Positions 11,520-22,916 of a stretch of 64,000 nucleotides of DNA are shown here, in pieces (the first letter of the stretch is position 1; each line of letters opens with the position of its first letter). Made by a program: the position numbers and the translations under genes. Source of the stretch: Blasia pusilla (lineage: Eukaryota > Marchantiophyta > Marchantiopsida > Blasiales); the NCBI GenBank assembly GCA_050084515.1, contig CM114275.1, forward strand, positions 10,726,001 through 10,790,000, written 5' to 3'. The notes under the pieces were generated by a model. It searched no databases and was not told the DNA's origin. It saw nothing but the letters and a program-made list of their open reading frames with translations.

Positions 11520-14500
11520 TCAACACTTACCAAAAGTTCTCCTCTTTACTTTGGTCCTCCGTGTTGCTACTACATGGTGTACACCAATTGAAGTTTGCAA
11601 TGGGCTCCACAAATTTCTTGCACTAGCTGAAGCCTCTAAGGCATCAAGTACGAGAGGATTGGGCAAACCCAAGGGCATTCTCCCTAATCTCCACTTTGGA
11701 AAGATTTTGTAGTAGATATTTCTAGGATGAAGAGTCGGCAAATTGTGTCTTGTCCATTCCAAGGAGTATGGAGCTGGAAAGTCCAAGAAACCCAACAACA
11801 TCATGCAACAGTCTTGCAGCATAAGTCTCCAAACTAGCTGATTTGATTTTTGTAGTGATATGTGTCTAAAACAGGAAACGAAGTATTAACATTCCAGTGC
11901 ATACCTTGTATCGAAACTTCTGTCTGCTATTGACCCTCTGACCCTCATAGGTCGTGCACTCCTTGATCTCTTTGGTACTGAAGAAGTGAGAATATCAACA
12001 CATCCGAGTGAACCCTTTTTCACCACACCTGATTCTGAACTTTTTCTTGGCCTTCCCCGAGGTGCTTTGGCATTTAGGAAGGCAGTAGCCTGAGAACACT
12101 TCTCTAGCACTCCAAAGAAAAATGGCCAAGACAAAATTGCCTTGGTTGCTGCCGCTACTTCAATGTCTTCAATGGACCACTGGCTGTCATCCCAATCCGA
12201 TAGCTTCCATGCACATCTGCTTCCATTAAGCACTTCTGAATTGTTCAGCTCACCATTTGGTCTAGTCTCATCACAGGAACAATCTGAGACTGTTTCACAA
12301 TCAGGGTTCATAATTCTCACAAGGGGCCCAGTTATGCTTTGCTGAAATTGACAATCGTCACTACCTTCAGTCAAAATGTCAACTGTATTGGGATCATTGT
12401 TAGTGTCACGAACTGGACAGTTGTGACACTTGCAATGATGCAAATGGCTATCACCACCTTGCCTTGTGGCACAGCGAGGATCTGACCCGATCAACTCTTC
12501 AGAAGTACACTCCCTCTCTGGCTCCAAACAGTGCTCCTGAGTTGCACTGCCACAACCCCTTGGCACAGATTTCCAGTAGGTACTTCCGGAATGACACATT
12601 GAACCTTCTGACACTACTCCTCTGTCCATATTACTCCTTATGGGATTAACTAAACAAACGGGTGTCTCAGAACTTTCTTGAAAACCTAGCAGATGTTCCT
12701 CTTCAGCAACAATACAAGAATACTTGCAAAACTCCTTAATAGAATGAACCATGTCTACAAAAGATGAGACTTCAGGCCCAACAGGCTGACTGCATTCAAC
12801 GTTTTTCTGAGTCTCAACACTGGCAACCATTTTCCTCCCCTGTCTTCGTCCGGTCGCTTTCATAGATTGAACTCCCTCAGCATTTGCTCTTATCCGCCTC
12901 TTCCTCTTGCCTGCCTGTTGTTTGTCCCCTGTTCCATTATCTTCTTCAGTATAAATATTCGATGTCTCCTTTTCAAAGCCAGGCGGTTCCAAGAGGGATT
13001 CACTCAGCTGGTTGTGTTCTGAAGTATCTTTAGACTTGTGATTTTTCTTTGGCGCTCTACTTCTTTGGGCAATTGACCCTCTGGCCCTTTTCACAGGCTC
13101 GTCCCACCCAGCATTGGCACCCTCTCCACCACTGCCAAGAATAACTGCCTCTGTGGAGTGAGGAACTGCTACCACAGCGAGATCAGGATTAGCCTCAACA
13201 TCAGAATAAACCATGTCTACAAAAGGTAAGAGTTCAGACCAAACAGGCTGACTGCATTCAACGGTATTCTGAGAGTCAACACTGGCAACCATTTTCCTCC
13301 CCTGTCTTCCTCCGGTCGCTTTCAAAGGTTGAACTCCCTCAGCACTTGGTCTTCTCTGCCTCTTCCTCTTGCCTGCCTGTTGTTTGTCACCTGTTCCATT
13401 ATCTTCTTCAGTATAAATATTCGATGTCTCCTTTTCAGGGCCAGGCGGTTCCAAGAGGGATTCACTCAGCTGGTTGTGTTCTGGCATATCTTTAGACTTG
13501 TTATTTTTCTTTGGTGCTCTACGTCTTTGGGCTATTGACCCTCTGGCCCTTTTCACAGGCTCTTCCCACCCAGCATTGGCACCCTCTCCACCACTGCCAA
13601 GAATAACTGCCTCTGTGGAGTGAGGAACTGCTACTAAAGCGAGATCAGGATTAGCCTCGACATCAGAAGCAAGCACAGTCACTTGAGTGACATCCTGATG
13701 AGCGACTATAGCCTTTCTCCGCTTGTCTGTTTTCAACCCACAGCTTGAACTGAGAGAACCCTGTAGAATTGTGTCATCTTCATTTGCAACTGCTTCACCT
13801 TGATCTCCTCTTTTTCGTTTATTGCAATACTTATGACCTTTCACTTGCGTAACTTTGTTCAGCTGCCGCTTTTTCATAGCTTTCCTGCATTGGCTTCGGA
13901 CAAAAAGCACAGTGCTAGGTGTTCAGATATTACCAGAGATTCTCAAAAGTATTGGCCACTTCCTAATAGAATCTCGCGCCATATACTTTCAACTTTCATG
14001 GATTTGAATGCAATCCAACAAAAACCAAAGGCAAATGAGACTAACCGCGGTTCAACTGTTGTTGCAGTTGGAGTTGACTCATCTCCATCTACATCCTCAG
14101 CAGGAACGACTGCAGAAGTTAATTCAGATGGCTTGCCCACAAGCCGCTTCTTACCACTGCTGCCACCCTTTGATTTCTTTATCATTTTCCCCTTTCCACT
14201 TTCTTCTAAATCAGTGATTTTGGAAATAAAGTCTTGCGGACCCAATTTTGGACGCTCCTTTCTTCTACCCTGGAAATTACTCACTAATGCAGTTCTTCGA
14301 ATGTGAACAGTCGTCTGAAAGGCAAGTTGATGCTCTGGATGTAAGAGTTTCCAACGCCTGTCATCCCAAATAAACAACTCAAGAAGTATCAAGAGCTGCA
14401 ATGAAATTTCTCTGTCTGCATTTACACTCTTACTTGCTTCAACAATTGCACCATGGTCAGATTACAGAAGGAGACCAAGACTGCAATTTCTTTCATGTCA

Positions 14501-17500
14501 AGTATCTTCAGTTGAGCAAAAACACTTATCCTTCAAGATCCAGTCTGCCAGACACATCTGAACACATGCTAGAATGGGTAGAACATCTTACCGCCAGCAT
14601 TGCTTATCTGTCCTCACTTTCAAGTCACTGGCAACTGCTGACCAATGGTGTGGACCATGCTTCACAACCGACTCTTCCAGCTTCTTGTCCTCCTCTTCTG
14701 TCCATTCACCAAGCTTTATGGTAGGATTAAGGACATTACACCACCTACATGGAAACATTGACAAAGGGATTGTTAACTCAAGAACCAGGACCCCATCGAT
14801 ACAAAAAAAACTTAAAATAGATCAAAAAAACCTATCTTTGCCTCGTGCTGTTCGACGAGCCTCAAAAGACTGTGCTTACATCTAGATAATACAAAGCTTA
14901 GAAGAAGAAGATTGTTGAACCTTAAAATAGCGAACATGCCTACAACTCAAATTGCACTATTAGAGTTTTGAAAACATATATGCTATCAAAGGGTACGAGT
15001 GCTGAGCTGCCAAGTCACATAGCCCAGTTAACCAACTAGTGATTTGGGGTTTTTTCCCCCTAATTTGAGATTCCTTGGTCTTTCTCAGCTTTGTTTCCAT
15101 ATTCCCATCTGATACTTTGCGATGAACTTTAGAAATTCCAAAGAAACATAAAAACAAAGAGAATCCAGTACTAGTAACACAATCAGGATAATTACTCGTA
15201 CCCACCTTTCACGACACTGAATGTCAGTACGGCCAGGCACATGCTGAGCAATCTGCTTCCATTTCTTTGGTCCATAAACCGACACGGCCCATTTGAGCCG
15301 CTTATCCTCCTCTAATGACCACCTTCCCTTTCTCTGCTTATGTGGGTGCAGGACTTTGTACCACCTGTGCCATCAATTGAAAACCAGTCCACCGTATGAT
15401 CAAATCATAGACTCGGGTTTGTATTTTACCTTCATTATTGTTGTTGTCATAGACTCAGATTTAGATTTCACCAAATAGATTTGTATCAAGAAAGCATCAC
15501 AGGAGAGTCTATAGTGTTAACAGTCAGAACTGAAACGTAAAGTAGCTTTACCTCATGAGGCACTGACTATTATTGCGACCTTCAAGACAGTTTGCTACAG
15601 CATTCCAATCTTGTTCGCCCAGCTCCTCCACTGCTGCTCGCAACTGGTTATCTTCTTCAGGGTTCCAATTAGTTCGCATAATTCTAGCATTCAAGCTTCG
15701 CTGATACCTCTTGAGACATTCTCCAGGTGTTCTATGTGTCCCTAGTCGTTGTGCAATATCCTCCCAATTTGCGAAGGCATTCTGTTGTGCTAAACTCAGC
15801 AACTTTTTATCCTCTGTCTTGGTCCATGCTGACTTGTTAATAATGGGATCTTCATGATTCAACCATCTGCAGCAACCAAAACGATAGAATAACACAAAGT
15901 ATGTGAGCTCCTGCACATACTTTCCAACAAACCCATAAGGTAAAAAATGATTTGAACAACAGAACCAGTAATCTATAGTATTAAAAAAGGATGGGTTTAG
16001 AGAATCCCTCCTCGTGCTATTGACACCTGTCCTTAGAGGATTCTTATGGTGTTCACACATGTCAGTATGATGGAGTAGAGAGAGTAGAGAGAGTAGAATA
16101 GATTTCTAGTCCACGGGAAGCCTATCTGGCTTATGGGACCCCTTCCACATATGTGATATTGACATCGCATCTGACAGGCACCTTCACATCTAGATTTCTG
16201 TTCGGAAATTTGGGTTTTTTTTTTTTGTTTAGGCCTGGAAAAAAAATTATCCCGATTTTTTTGACCCGGGAGCATAGTCAAGGCACACCCACATGAAAGG
16301 CACACAAGGCATTCTCTCTCTCAAACATGGACCATCCATGCCCTAGGTAGGGGACGCCACTGTCCAAGGGGAGAGTTGAACCCGGGACCTCCTTGAGGAA
16401 GTTAAGTTAAAGGTTAAGAGGAGAGAATTAAATTAAGGGGAGAGTTAAGTTAAATGAATAGGGGACCGGGGGACAGGACCCACGCATAGTTTTTTTTTCA
16501 ACTTCAAGAATTGCTCCCGTCACCCGTGCAAAGCACCGGCAACACTCTAGTAATAGAGGCTATAAAAGCAGCTGAGACACAACAGCAAAATATAGAATTT
16601 GGCAAAACCAACCTATCAGTGCCTATTCTTCAGATTAAACAGGACCTAGTGACAGCAACATGTTGAGAGATGAAGCATATGCCTTCCACATCATGACTAT
16701 CTTGCAGTTGATCTAAGTTACCCTGAATCCAATGTAGTTAACTGTTCTTTGCAAAGAAGGCCAACATGATGCTAAAATCAGTCAAGCCATTACTTATCAA
16801 AGACTGCAAAATTGACGGCAGCGCAACCATTATTTCAACATTTGAATTCTTAGGAAACATCATTGACTAGTGCAGCATACCTTGTTCGGCATTCCTCTGC
16901 AGTGCGACCCAGAACATATAGCCTTGCTACCTCAGCCCAGTTGACAGCAGATATTCCACGCCTCATCTCTTCAGGAGTCAACTCCTTACTGCCTATCTCA
17001 TTCATTGCATTCTCTAAGACATCAGCCTCATCGCAGACAGCTTCTGAATTGCTGATCAACAGAGAACAAAGTGTAATATCACAAGAGGGTCAAATCTGAT
17101 GCCACAGCAAAACAACCTGTTAAGAACTCAACATATTCCTTGGACTCCTGTTGTTATTTCATCCTATACGTAAATCAGAACAGATGACCCGGAAACTCAA
17201 TGAAAGCAATATACCTGATCGTCTTCATGGCTTGCCAAACTAGTACTTCATATACCTGTTGATTAACACCTTTGGCCAACTCCTCCCTTTCATCATTAGT
17301 CCAGCGCCTGCTAAGTGCAGTAAAGGAAACTTTTTGCTGCAGTTTCTTATAAACTTCAACATCTGCATTGTCTTGCGACCCACTAGTATGAGGATCACCC
17401 ATTTGCTGCAAAACATCCAAAATTCCTCAGGTAGACTCCAAATCAGGAATGCACTCACAGAATTCTTCATTATTAGTGCTAGATCGACCAGGACCGTTGG

Positions 17501-19127
17501 AAAATCTCCATCCCAACAATGAAGCACATTTCTTTTTTTTCATAAAGTATGATCCAATCAACAACGATTCTCCATCAATTACAATTGTTCATGCAGTACT
17601 GATTAGAGCAACTAGAAACTGATACTGCAAAGCATCCCAACAGTTACCAAAATCCGAACTGCGCACTTCTGAGCCAGAAAAAGATTTACAGTGCAAACTT
17701 GTCCACTGAGTATTGACCCATACTTTCATGAAAAACTTCTTCTGAGTTATGAACCAGAAAACCATGGATAAGTTGTAAGTGAATTGTTCTTTCACCAAGG
17801 CAGACAGTGTAGACCAAAAACCACCGCAAAGATTTAGGAAGTACAAACCTTAAAACTGGATTCCAAGGAATTATTTGGACGGGATGCCGCTCTGATGGAA
17901 ATAAGCTTGACAGAAGGGTTGGCTTGGTCAGTGAAAAAGCCAGTAAAGCGTCGCTTGGCATACTTTTCAAAATCAATGAGGGTCCTTACACGCCTCCGCA
18001 ACTCAGAGTTTTCTGTCCGCTTCATCTCTAGTTGGCTCAAGAAAGTCCTCAGAGTTTGTTGACACTCGCGATTTTTTTTTAAAGCATCTGAAATGATCTG
18101 TATTTTGTCTCCCACAGAAGAACAATCATCTTCTAGCTCTGAAATGGCCACAACTTCTGGACACTCAATAGGTTGAGTTGGAACGACTGCCAATTGAGAA
18201 CTGGCTGTGTGAAATTCTGGATCATCTGCTTCACTCCAGTTACCAGGTAGCAAAGAGGAAACTGCTTTGCCCGGTTTCTTCACTGGCTCAGGAACAATTT
18301 CATAGCTTTCCCCAGGATAGTCTCTGATATCTCCTGGTGCTATGTCCACTGCATTATAAACCTCTAAGCACGTCAGGCCAATCAAACAATAGGTTGTCCT
18401 CTACTTGAAGAACTATCAAAATAGAATGGAGGCCCGTCGAGTGATTTGAGAACTTTCCAGATAATCCATAAGCGGAGAACATTTCTTGACAATCCCAGGC
18501 AAACTGGGAATCGAGACTTTCAACTCAGAAGTAAATTCGAGCTCAGAATAATCAGAAATACACAAGCGTAGTACCTGGAGGGCTACAGATAGGAACAGAA
18601 GATAGTTCGTTCCTCGCATTGGCTGTAGCAAGAGGAAAAGGAGATTCCATTACATTTTTCCTTCCCCCCGCGGCAGCCTGGGGAGCCGGGATTTTATCAC
18701 TCTTGTCAATCTTATCTTTTGACAGTGGAAATTGTGAAAGTCCGGACCTTCCATATAGCTCTTCCACAGACCGTAATACCTCCTCGTCGTCATCGCCATC
18801 ATCATCGTAATCGAAAGTCGATGAATTTTTCGGCTCTTCGCTGTACCCTTTATCCAAAAACGAATCCCCATGAGGTAAGGACCCAAACTTCTTTTGGATG
18901 GATTCCAGGAGCTCTTCATCGTCTTCCTCGAGAGCATTTTGACCGAACGCAGGGCTCCCTGGAATCGATGTAGCGTCATTGGACAGAAACCCATCGAGCC
19001 CTATCTCAAGCAAGCAAGCTCGCTTCAGGGCATCGATGTGCTTTTGAAACTCCTCACCAATTCCGACATCGTCGTCGTCATCATCTTCCGAGTCGCCCTC
19101 CATGTGAGTCGGCATTGTGACAGCCAT
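11520..19127 (-). CDS. MYB4R1: 4R-MYB protein, SNAPC4-like (snRNA activator subunit)
   Basis: The family member SNAPC4 (SNAP190) binds the proximal sequence element of snRNA promoters in the nucleus; plants carry a 4R-MYB relative. Ten exons join in phase at GT/AG sites (minus strand): 19127-18575, 18348-17849, 17405-17215, 17051-16881, 15866-15552, 15364-15206, 14744-14592, 14357-14046, 13884-11905, 11865-11520, giving 1559 residues. The start is the first ATG of an open frame leading to an acidic stretch (DDDDDD, residues about 15-20). A coiled-coil-like segment with KKNRECQQTLR lies near 250-310. A divergent half repeat (about 375-475) is followed by four MYB repeats beginning at tryptophans 486, 540, 592 and 643, with regularly spaced Trp and RxxxQCxxR/W helices. 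The C-terminal half is basic and low-complexity, with an internal duplication. The gene looks intact. Exon joins are my reading of the sequence; the long last exons are the least conserved part and the least certain. Confidence 0.88.
12741..13664 (-). repeat. in-frame 462-bp tandem duplication in MYB gene exon 9
   Basis: Two adjacent copies of 462 bp (13664-13203 and 13202-12741) encode two 154-residue units. Each starts DVEANPDLA and ends SFVDMV or PFVDMV. The copies differ by scattered substitutions but keep the frame. Each unit carries a basic RARGSIAQR motif and a KRKR cluster. The duplication lies wholly inside one exon of the SNAPC4-like gene. Confidence 0.92.
16070..16500 (-). mobile_element. 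possible tRNA-derived SINE in intron 4 of MYB gene
   Basis: Intron 4 (16880-15867, about 1 kb) is the longest intron of the gene. On the minus strand it contains CCCGGGTTCAACTC near 16385-16372, which resembles a Pol III B box of tRNA-derived SINEs. Oligo-pyrimidine tracts and an A-rich run follow downstream on that strand (around 16210-16260). An A box is not clear and I see no convincing target duplication, so the boundaries are approximate. It could be an unrelated repeat. Confidence 0.35.
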
Positions 19128-20125
19128 GGCTCGAATTTCCTGGCCTTCAAATGATTCGCATCAGCGGTTACACCTTTTCATACGGTGACGATCCGTCGTG
19201 CTCCCACAATCTCCAATAAATTGACGTATTTCCGAAATTTCACCAAAAGAACATGAAGACAACAGAGACCCTAAACCCCTGAGCATCCCATTTCGAGGAA
19301 GACGATAAACGCATTCACCGAGAATCTTGAATTGAAATAATGTTGGGCATGTATAGCACACAAAAACAAGCCCGATCATTCTCGCCGGGTAATTGAGACG
19401 GCTGACGGTATTGCGGACACATGACACTCAGATTCCTCTCGAGGACCTGAACACTAGCGAGAAAGAAAGCACTATCTCATTGATGCATTTGGTAATGCTA
19501 CGGACAAAAAACAGCTCAAACCATTCAAATCTTTCTGCCGCTGATTGATCCCCTCCGATTGATTGACCGACTCTAATCCCAACGCAGGAAAACCTTCAAG
19601 AGAGAGGACGGAGGCAGAAGATTGAACAGCGGCACCTGCTCTCAATGGCCAGGAAGACGAAAGCAAGGGAGGTGGGGATCAGGTGCAGCTTCACAAGTCC
19701 ATCTCCACCAGCGCCACCTCGGATTCATCAATCAAATTCTCAGAATTCCCGAAACGAAACAATTCTCCACCTCCGCAAAACTTAGACCCGAGACAGACCC
19801 CATGAAATCCGATTTCTCTCCAACTATCTTCGCACCTCCTCGGATCTTCACAGCGTCAATCGCAAACCAACGCCACACTCCCACCGCTCCCAAAGCTCCT
19901 CAGCACAATCTTCTCAGGTTTATCTAGCGGGTTGGGAGAAATGAAGCCCTCCTCATGTGCGCAATCTCCGACTGCGTAGCGTGTGATCACCAGCATATGA
20001 TTCCGCCACACGGACCTTGATGATGTGCTCGTCAATGTCTGTGTGCTTTCGTGCGAGAGATGTATGCACAGCAAACTTAGAATGAGAGGGAGCCGGAGTG
20101 GAAGTAGACAGAAGATGAGCAGGAG
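19128..20125. promoter_or_regulatory. upstream region of the MYB gene (5' UTR and promoter)
   Basis: This is the interval directly upstream of the start codon at 19127 and should hold the 5' UTR and promoter by position. I see no convincing TATA box. Open frames at 19622-19927 (plus) and 19856-20074 (minus) show no recognisable domain. A short divergent transcript is possible but unsupported. Confidence 0.4.
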
Positions 20126-20126
20126 G

Positions 20127-20440
20127 ACAAATTCCGCACTAGCGGCTCGTGTCAGTGTCCCTACTACGGGTGATGACGAGTTCCCGCACTAGGGGCTCCT
20201 GTTAGTGCCGCTACTATGGATACCCTACTGGCTAGTTCCTGCACAGGCAGCCCCTGTTACTCCCGCTACGACGGGTACCACCCAGTACCGCGCTACCAGC
20301 TCCTGTTAGTCCCGCTACTACGGGTGGCAGCTTGATCCCGCACATCCGGCTCCTGTGAGCCCCGTGACTACGGGTGCTAGCTACTTCCCGTGCTAGCGGC
20401 GCCTCCTAGCGGCCGCCGCCAGTACAGGTGCTGCTGCCGC
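20127..20440. repeat. GC-rich minisatellite, about six units of 50-55 bp
   Basis: The recurring pattern is TTCCCGCACTAG..GGCTCCTGTTAGTCCCGCTACTACGGGT, with copies starting near 20127, 20181, 20236, 20286, 20336 and 20386. Units differ by substitutions and small indels. The CCGCTACTACGGG core is partly palindromic. The block is much more GC-rich than the surrounding DNA. Confidence 0.8.
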
Positions 20441-20779
20441 TCTACTGAGTCTACTCTGGAGAGCTGCGCCGTCCGCATCCCAACCCGCACCGTCGGCCCC
20501 CGTCGGCACCCTTCCATGCCTGATTAGGGCGCCTTATGATGGCGTCTCATAAAGACGTCCAATTCCAGATCTCTGTTTACGGAGATGCAAGGGCCAACGG
20601 GATGTGAGGTCTCTTCTCAAAAGTCCTTAACAGTATATTATTGTTAGGGCGTCTCACAGTTTACCCCCACGTGCATACGCGGGAGGAGGAGCAACTTTGT
20701 TGCGGGCACCAAATACGATCTACGGTCATTTCAGACCTGTATGGGGTTGGGGACTATCCGTAGTTACGGTTTCGGACCT

Positions 20780-22416
20780 CTACCCTCTTAGGGTCGGGTC
20801 CTATGGGCCAGCGACGTTGACGATGGTCCTTGTTAAAGCATATCTCCATTAGACGGTCCAGAATCTTTTGTCCTGGCCGGAGTCGGTGATTTGCAAAGAC
20901 ACTCTTTGGTTTTATCCTGCAGTCCTTGGTTTTCTTGCGCCCAAGAAATGATTTGCGTCCTCGCAACCTTCACAACTCGTTGGGGCCGGTAGAAATTTGA
21001 AAAAATTTGTCCTTCTGGTTCCAGTTCTAGCCGTTTTTGTCGCTTTCTGTTTGGATCCATTCTGTCCATGGACGGCAGGGTGACGAATAGTTTCTTGCGA
21101 GGCCTTCTTGTAGCCGGGTCCCATGAGGCAGGAAGAATCTGAACTTTTTCGATACTCCTCAATTCGATGCAGGAAGAATTTCTACGCGCCTCCAGCACCT
21201 TCGCTTTTCTGAGAAATTTGAATAATCCATTTCCACACAAACTTTCTCGACGCTCCTCAATTCGACGCAGGAAGAAATTCGACGCAGGAAGAAATTCTTG
21301 AGGAAGAAGAAATTCGGCCAAAAAGGAAGAATTTTGACGCCTTCAGACCTTCGCTTTGCTCTCCTAACCATCGCGGGATGAGGTAAACAGTGACAGATTT
21401 GCAGGAGGAGGAGGGCATCACAGGGAGTCCTTGGTTTTTTCCTCTTGATCCCGATGCCAAGCAGGTAATTCCCATTCTTCCGGATCCAATTTCTTGAGCT
21501 GAACAATCGAAATCACGAATTCAAATAAAAGAGATCCTCGAAAACCTGCCCTCCAATTACGTCTTCCTCTCTGCCCCCACTTCGTCACTCTGAGATAAAA
21601 TTTTCTCCTAAATGCTTTCGAATGACAGTAATCTACTATGGGACAAATGTGTCGAGCGATTGTCCGTTGGCACTGTGACTAGGGGAATGGCTCAATAGTG
21701 TTCTTGCGTGCTTGCTCGTTCACTTCTATTTCGTGCTTGCTTGTTCTCTTCTTTTCTTCCGCCTTCCAAGTTGACGCAAGAAGAAAAATCGGAGGTCGGT
21801 CTTCAGAGAGAGAACGGGGGAAGACGAATTACGGCACGGCAAAGAGAGGTGGATACGAAGCAGTCAAATCTCTGGCGGGAAAAGTAGAAGCTTCTCGCAA
21901 AGACTCCGGAGAGATGAGTGCATCACCCATCCAGCCAGTACAACACAATATTCTCCGTTCCCACGCTCTACAAACACGCCTCCGAGACCGACACTTCGAA
22001 TTCGAGCGCATCAGGAAATCTGTTCCCCTGCATGCCCTCCGCAACTAGGAATTCACAGGGAGCCTTGGCCATTCCCTTTTGTGCCTGCCGACCCAATCTT
22101 GCATTTGCATCTGCTGATACCAATTGCGTCCCTCAACCGCCTTTGTTGATTTGGTATGTCTGTTCCTCCCAGTTCTTTCTCGCCGTGAACTCCTCTCCGG
22201 GAGAGGGGTTGACTCGCAACTTCAATGCCACTGGGGGTTGAACTTTCATTCCTCTTCTACCGTTCATTCGAGCCCGAGGAGGTGAATCTGATTTGAGAAA
22301 TGAATCCAGTTCCATGGACAGGGGAGGCTCTTCACTTTGTACCAGTTTTGAGCTTGTCATGGCGTCAATTCTATTTGATGCAGTCCTGCCAAGTTTCTTG
22401 AGTTTGCGATGCGCTT
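20780..22416 (-). repeat. left arm of large inverted repeat
   Basis: This arm matches 27734-29090 in inverted orientation over most of its length. Shared blocks include the outer end (CGCTGGCCCATAGGACCCGACCC on the minus strand, near 20785-20810) and a segment encoding KLKKLGRTAS near the inner end (about 22415-22385). The left arm carries extra sequence at about 21520-21705 that is absent from the right arm. The arms are clearly homologous but diverged. The 5.3-kb spacer holds a PIF/Harbinger element. Confidence 0.85.
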
Positions 22417-22456
22417 TACCAAGAAAAACTTCCGTCTCCAAGTCTTCAATCTCCAC
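22133..22456 (-). pseudogene. broken copy of the unknown ORF in the right arm
   Basis: The minus-strand frame from 22456 shares its body with the 27.6-28.1-kb ORF, from KLKKLGRTAS through RRGMKVQPPVALKLRVN to EFTARKNWEEQ. It then shifts frame and stops; the last about 35 residues of the right-arm ORF are readable only in another frame. Its N-terminal side differs from the right-arm copy, reading an acidic EIEDLETEVFLGK segment. I do not recognise the protein. Confidence 0.5.
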
Positions 22457-22540
22457 ATTTTGCAGGTCCTGCCGGCATCCAACGTACTCGTTTATTACTC
22501 TTATGTAGTGACTCCTCAGATCCCGTCCTGATAACGGAGA

Positions 22541-22591
22541 GTAATGGAGGGAAAATCCGTTTCCGTGACCGGAAACGGACTTTCCGTTACT
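22541..22591. repeat. 51-bp imperfect palindrome
   Basis: CCGTTTCCG and CGGAAACGG flank a four-base TGAC loop, and homology extends outward to GTAAT../..GTTAC with two small gaps. It lies just outside the Harbinger transposase region and just inside the left inverted-repeat arm. It could be an element terminus. Confidence 0.6.
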
Positions 22592-22672
22592 GTGGAGCCG
22601 GTTGGAAGGAACCGGCTGGAAAGCCGCCGCCGGCGAGCAGTTCCAGCCGGCGGGTGGCTTCTTGGGGTCGGA
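22592..22672 (-). repeat. 80-bp GC-rich repeat, inverted partner near 29.15 kb
   Basis: The segment from CCGGTTGGAAGGAACCGG to GGCTTCTTGGGGTCG recurs in inverted orientation at about 29115-29200 with only a few differences. It could be a pair of terminal inverted repeats of a composite element of about 6.6 kb, or a small element that inserted twice. Confidence 0.65.
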
Positions 22673-22916
22673 TTTTACGGATTTTCCCTCCCATTTCCCG
22701 CCAATTCCCCCATTCCTTTCCCTTCGGTTCCTATAAATATTTTTCCATTTCTTTTGTGTTCATTCCAACTTTGCTTCGTGCGTTCGTATGTGCTTTTCAT
22801 TTTCATAGATTTCATATCATTTTTTGTGCATATTTTAATCACATCTCATTGTAGACATTCTTTTTTATATATAAGATTTTTTTTAATTTTTCTTTTCTTT
22901 TTCAACTTTTTAAATC

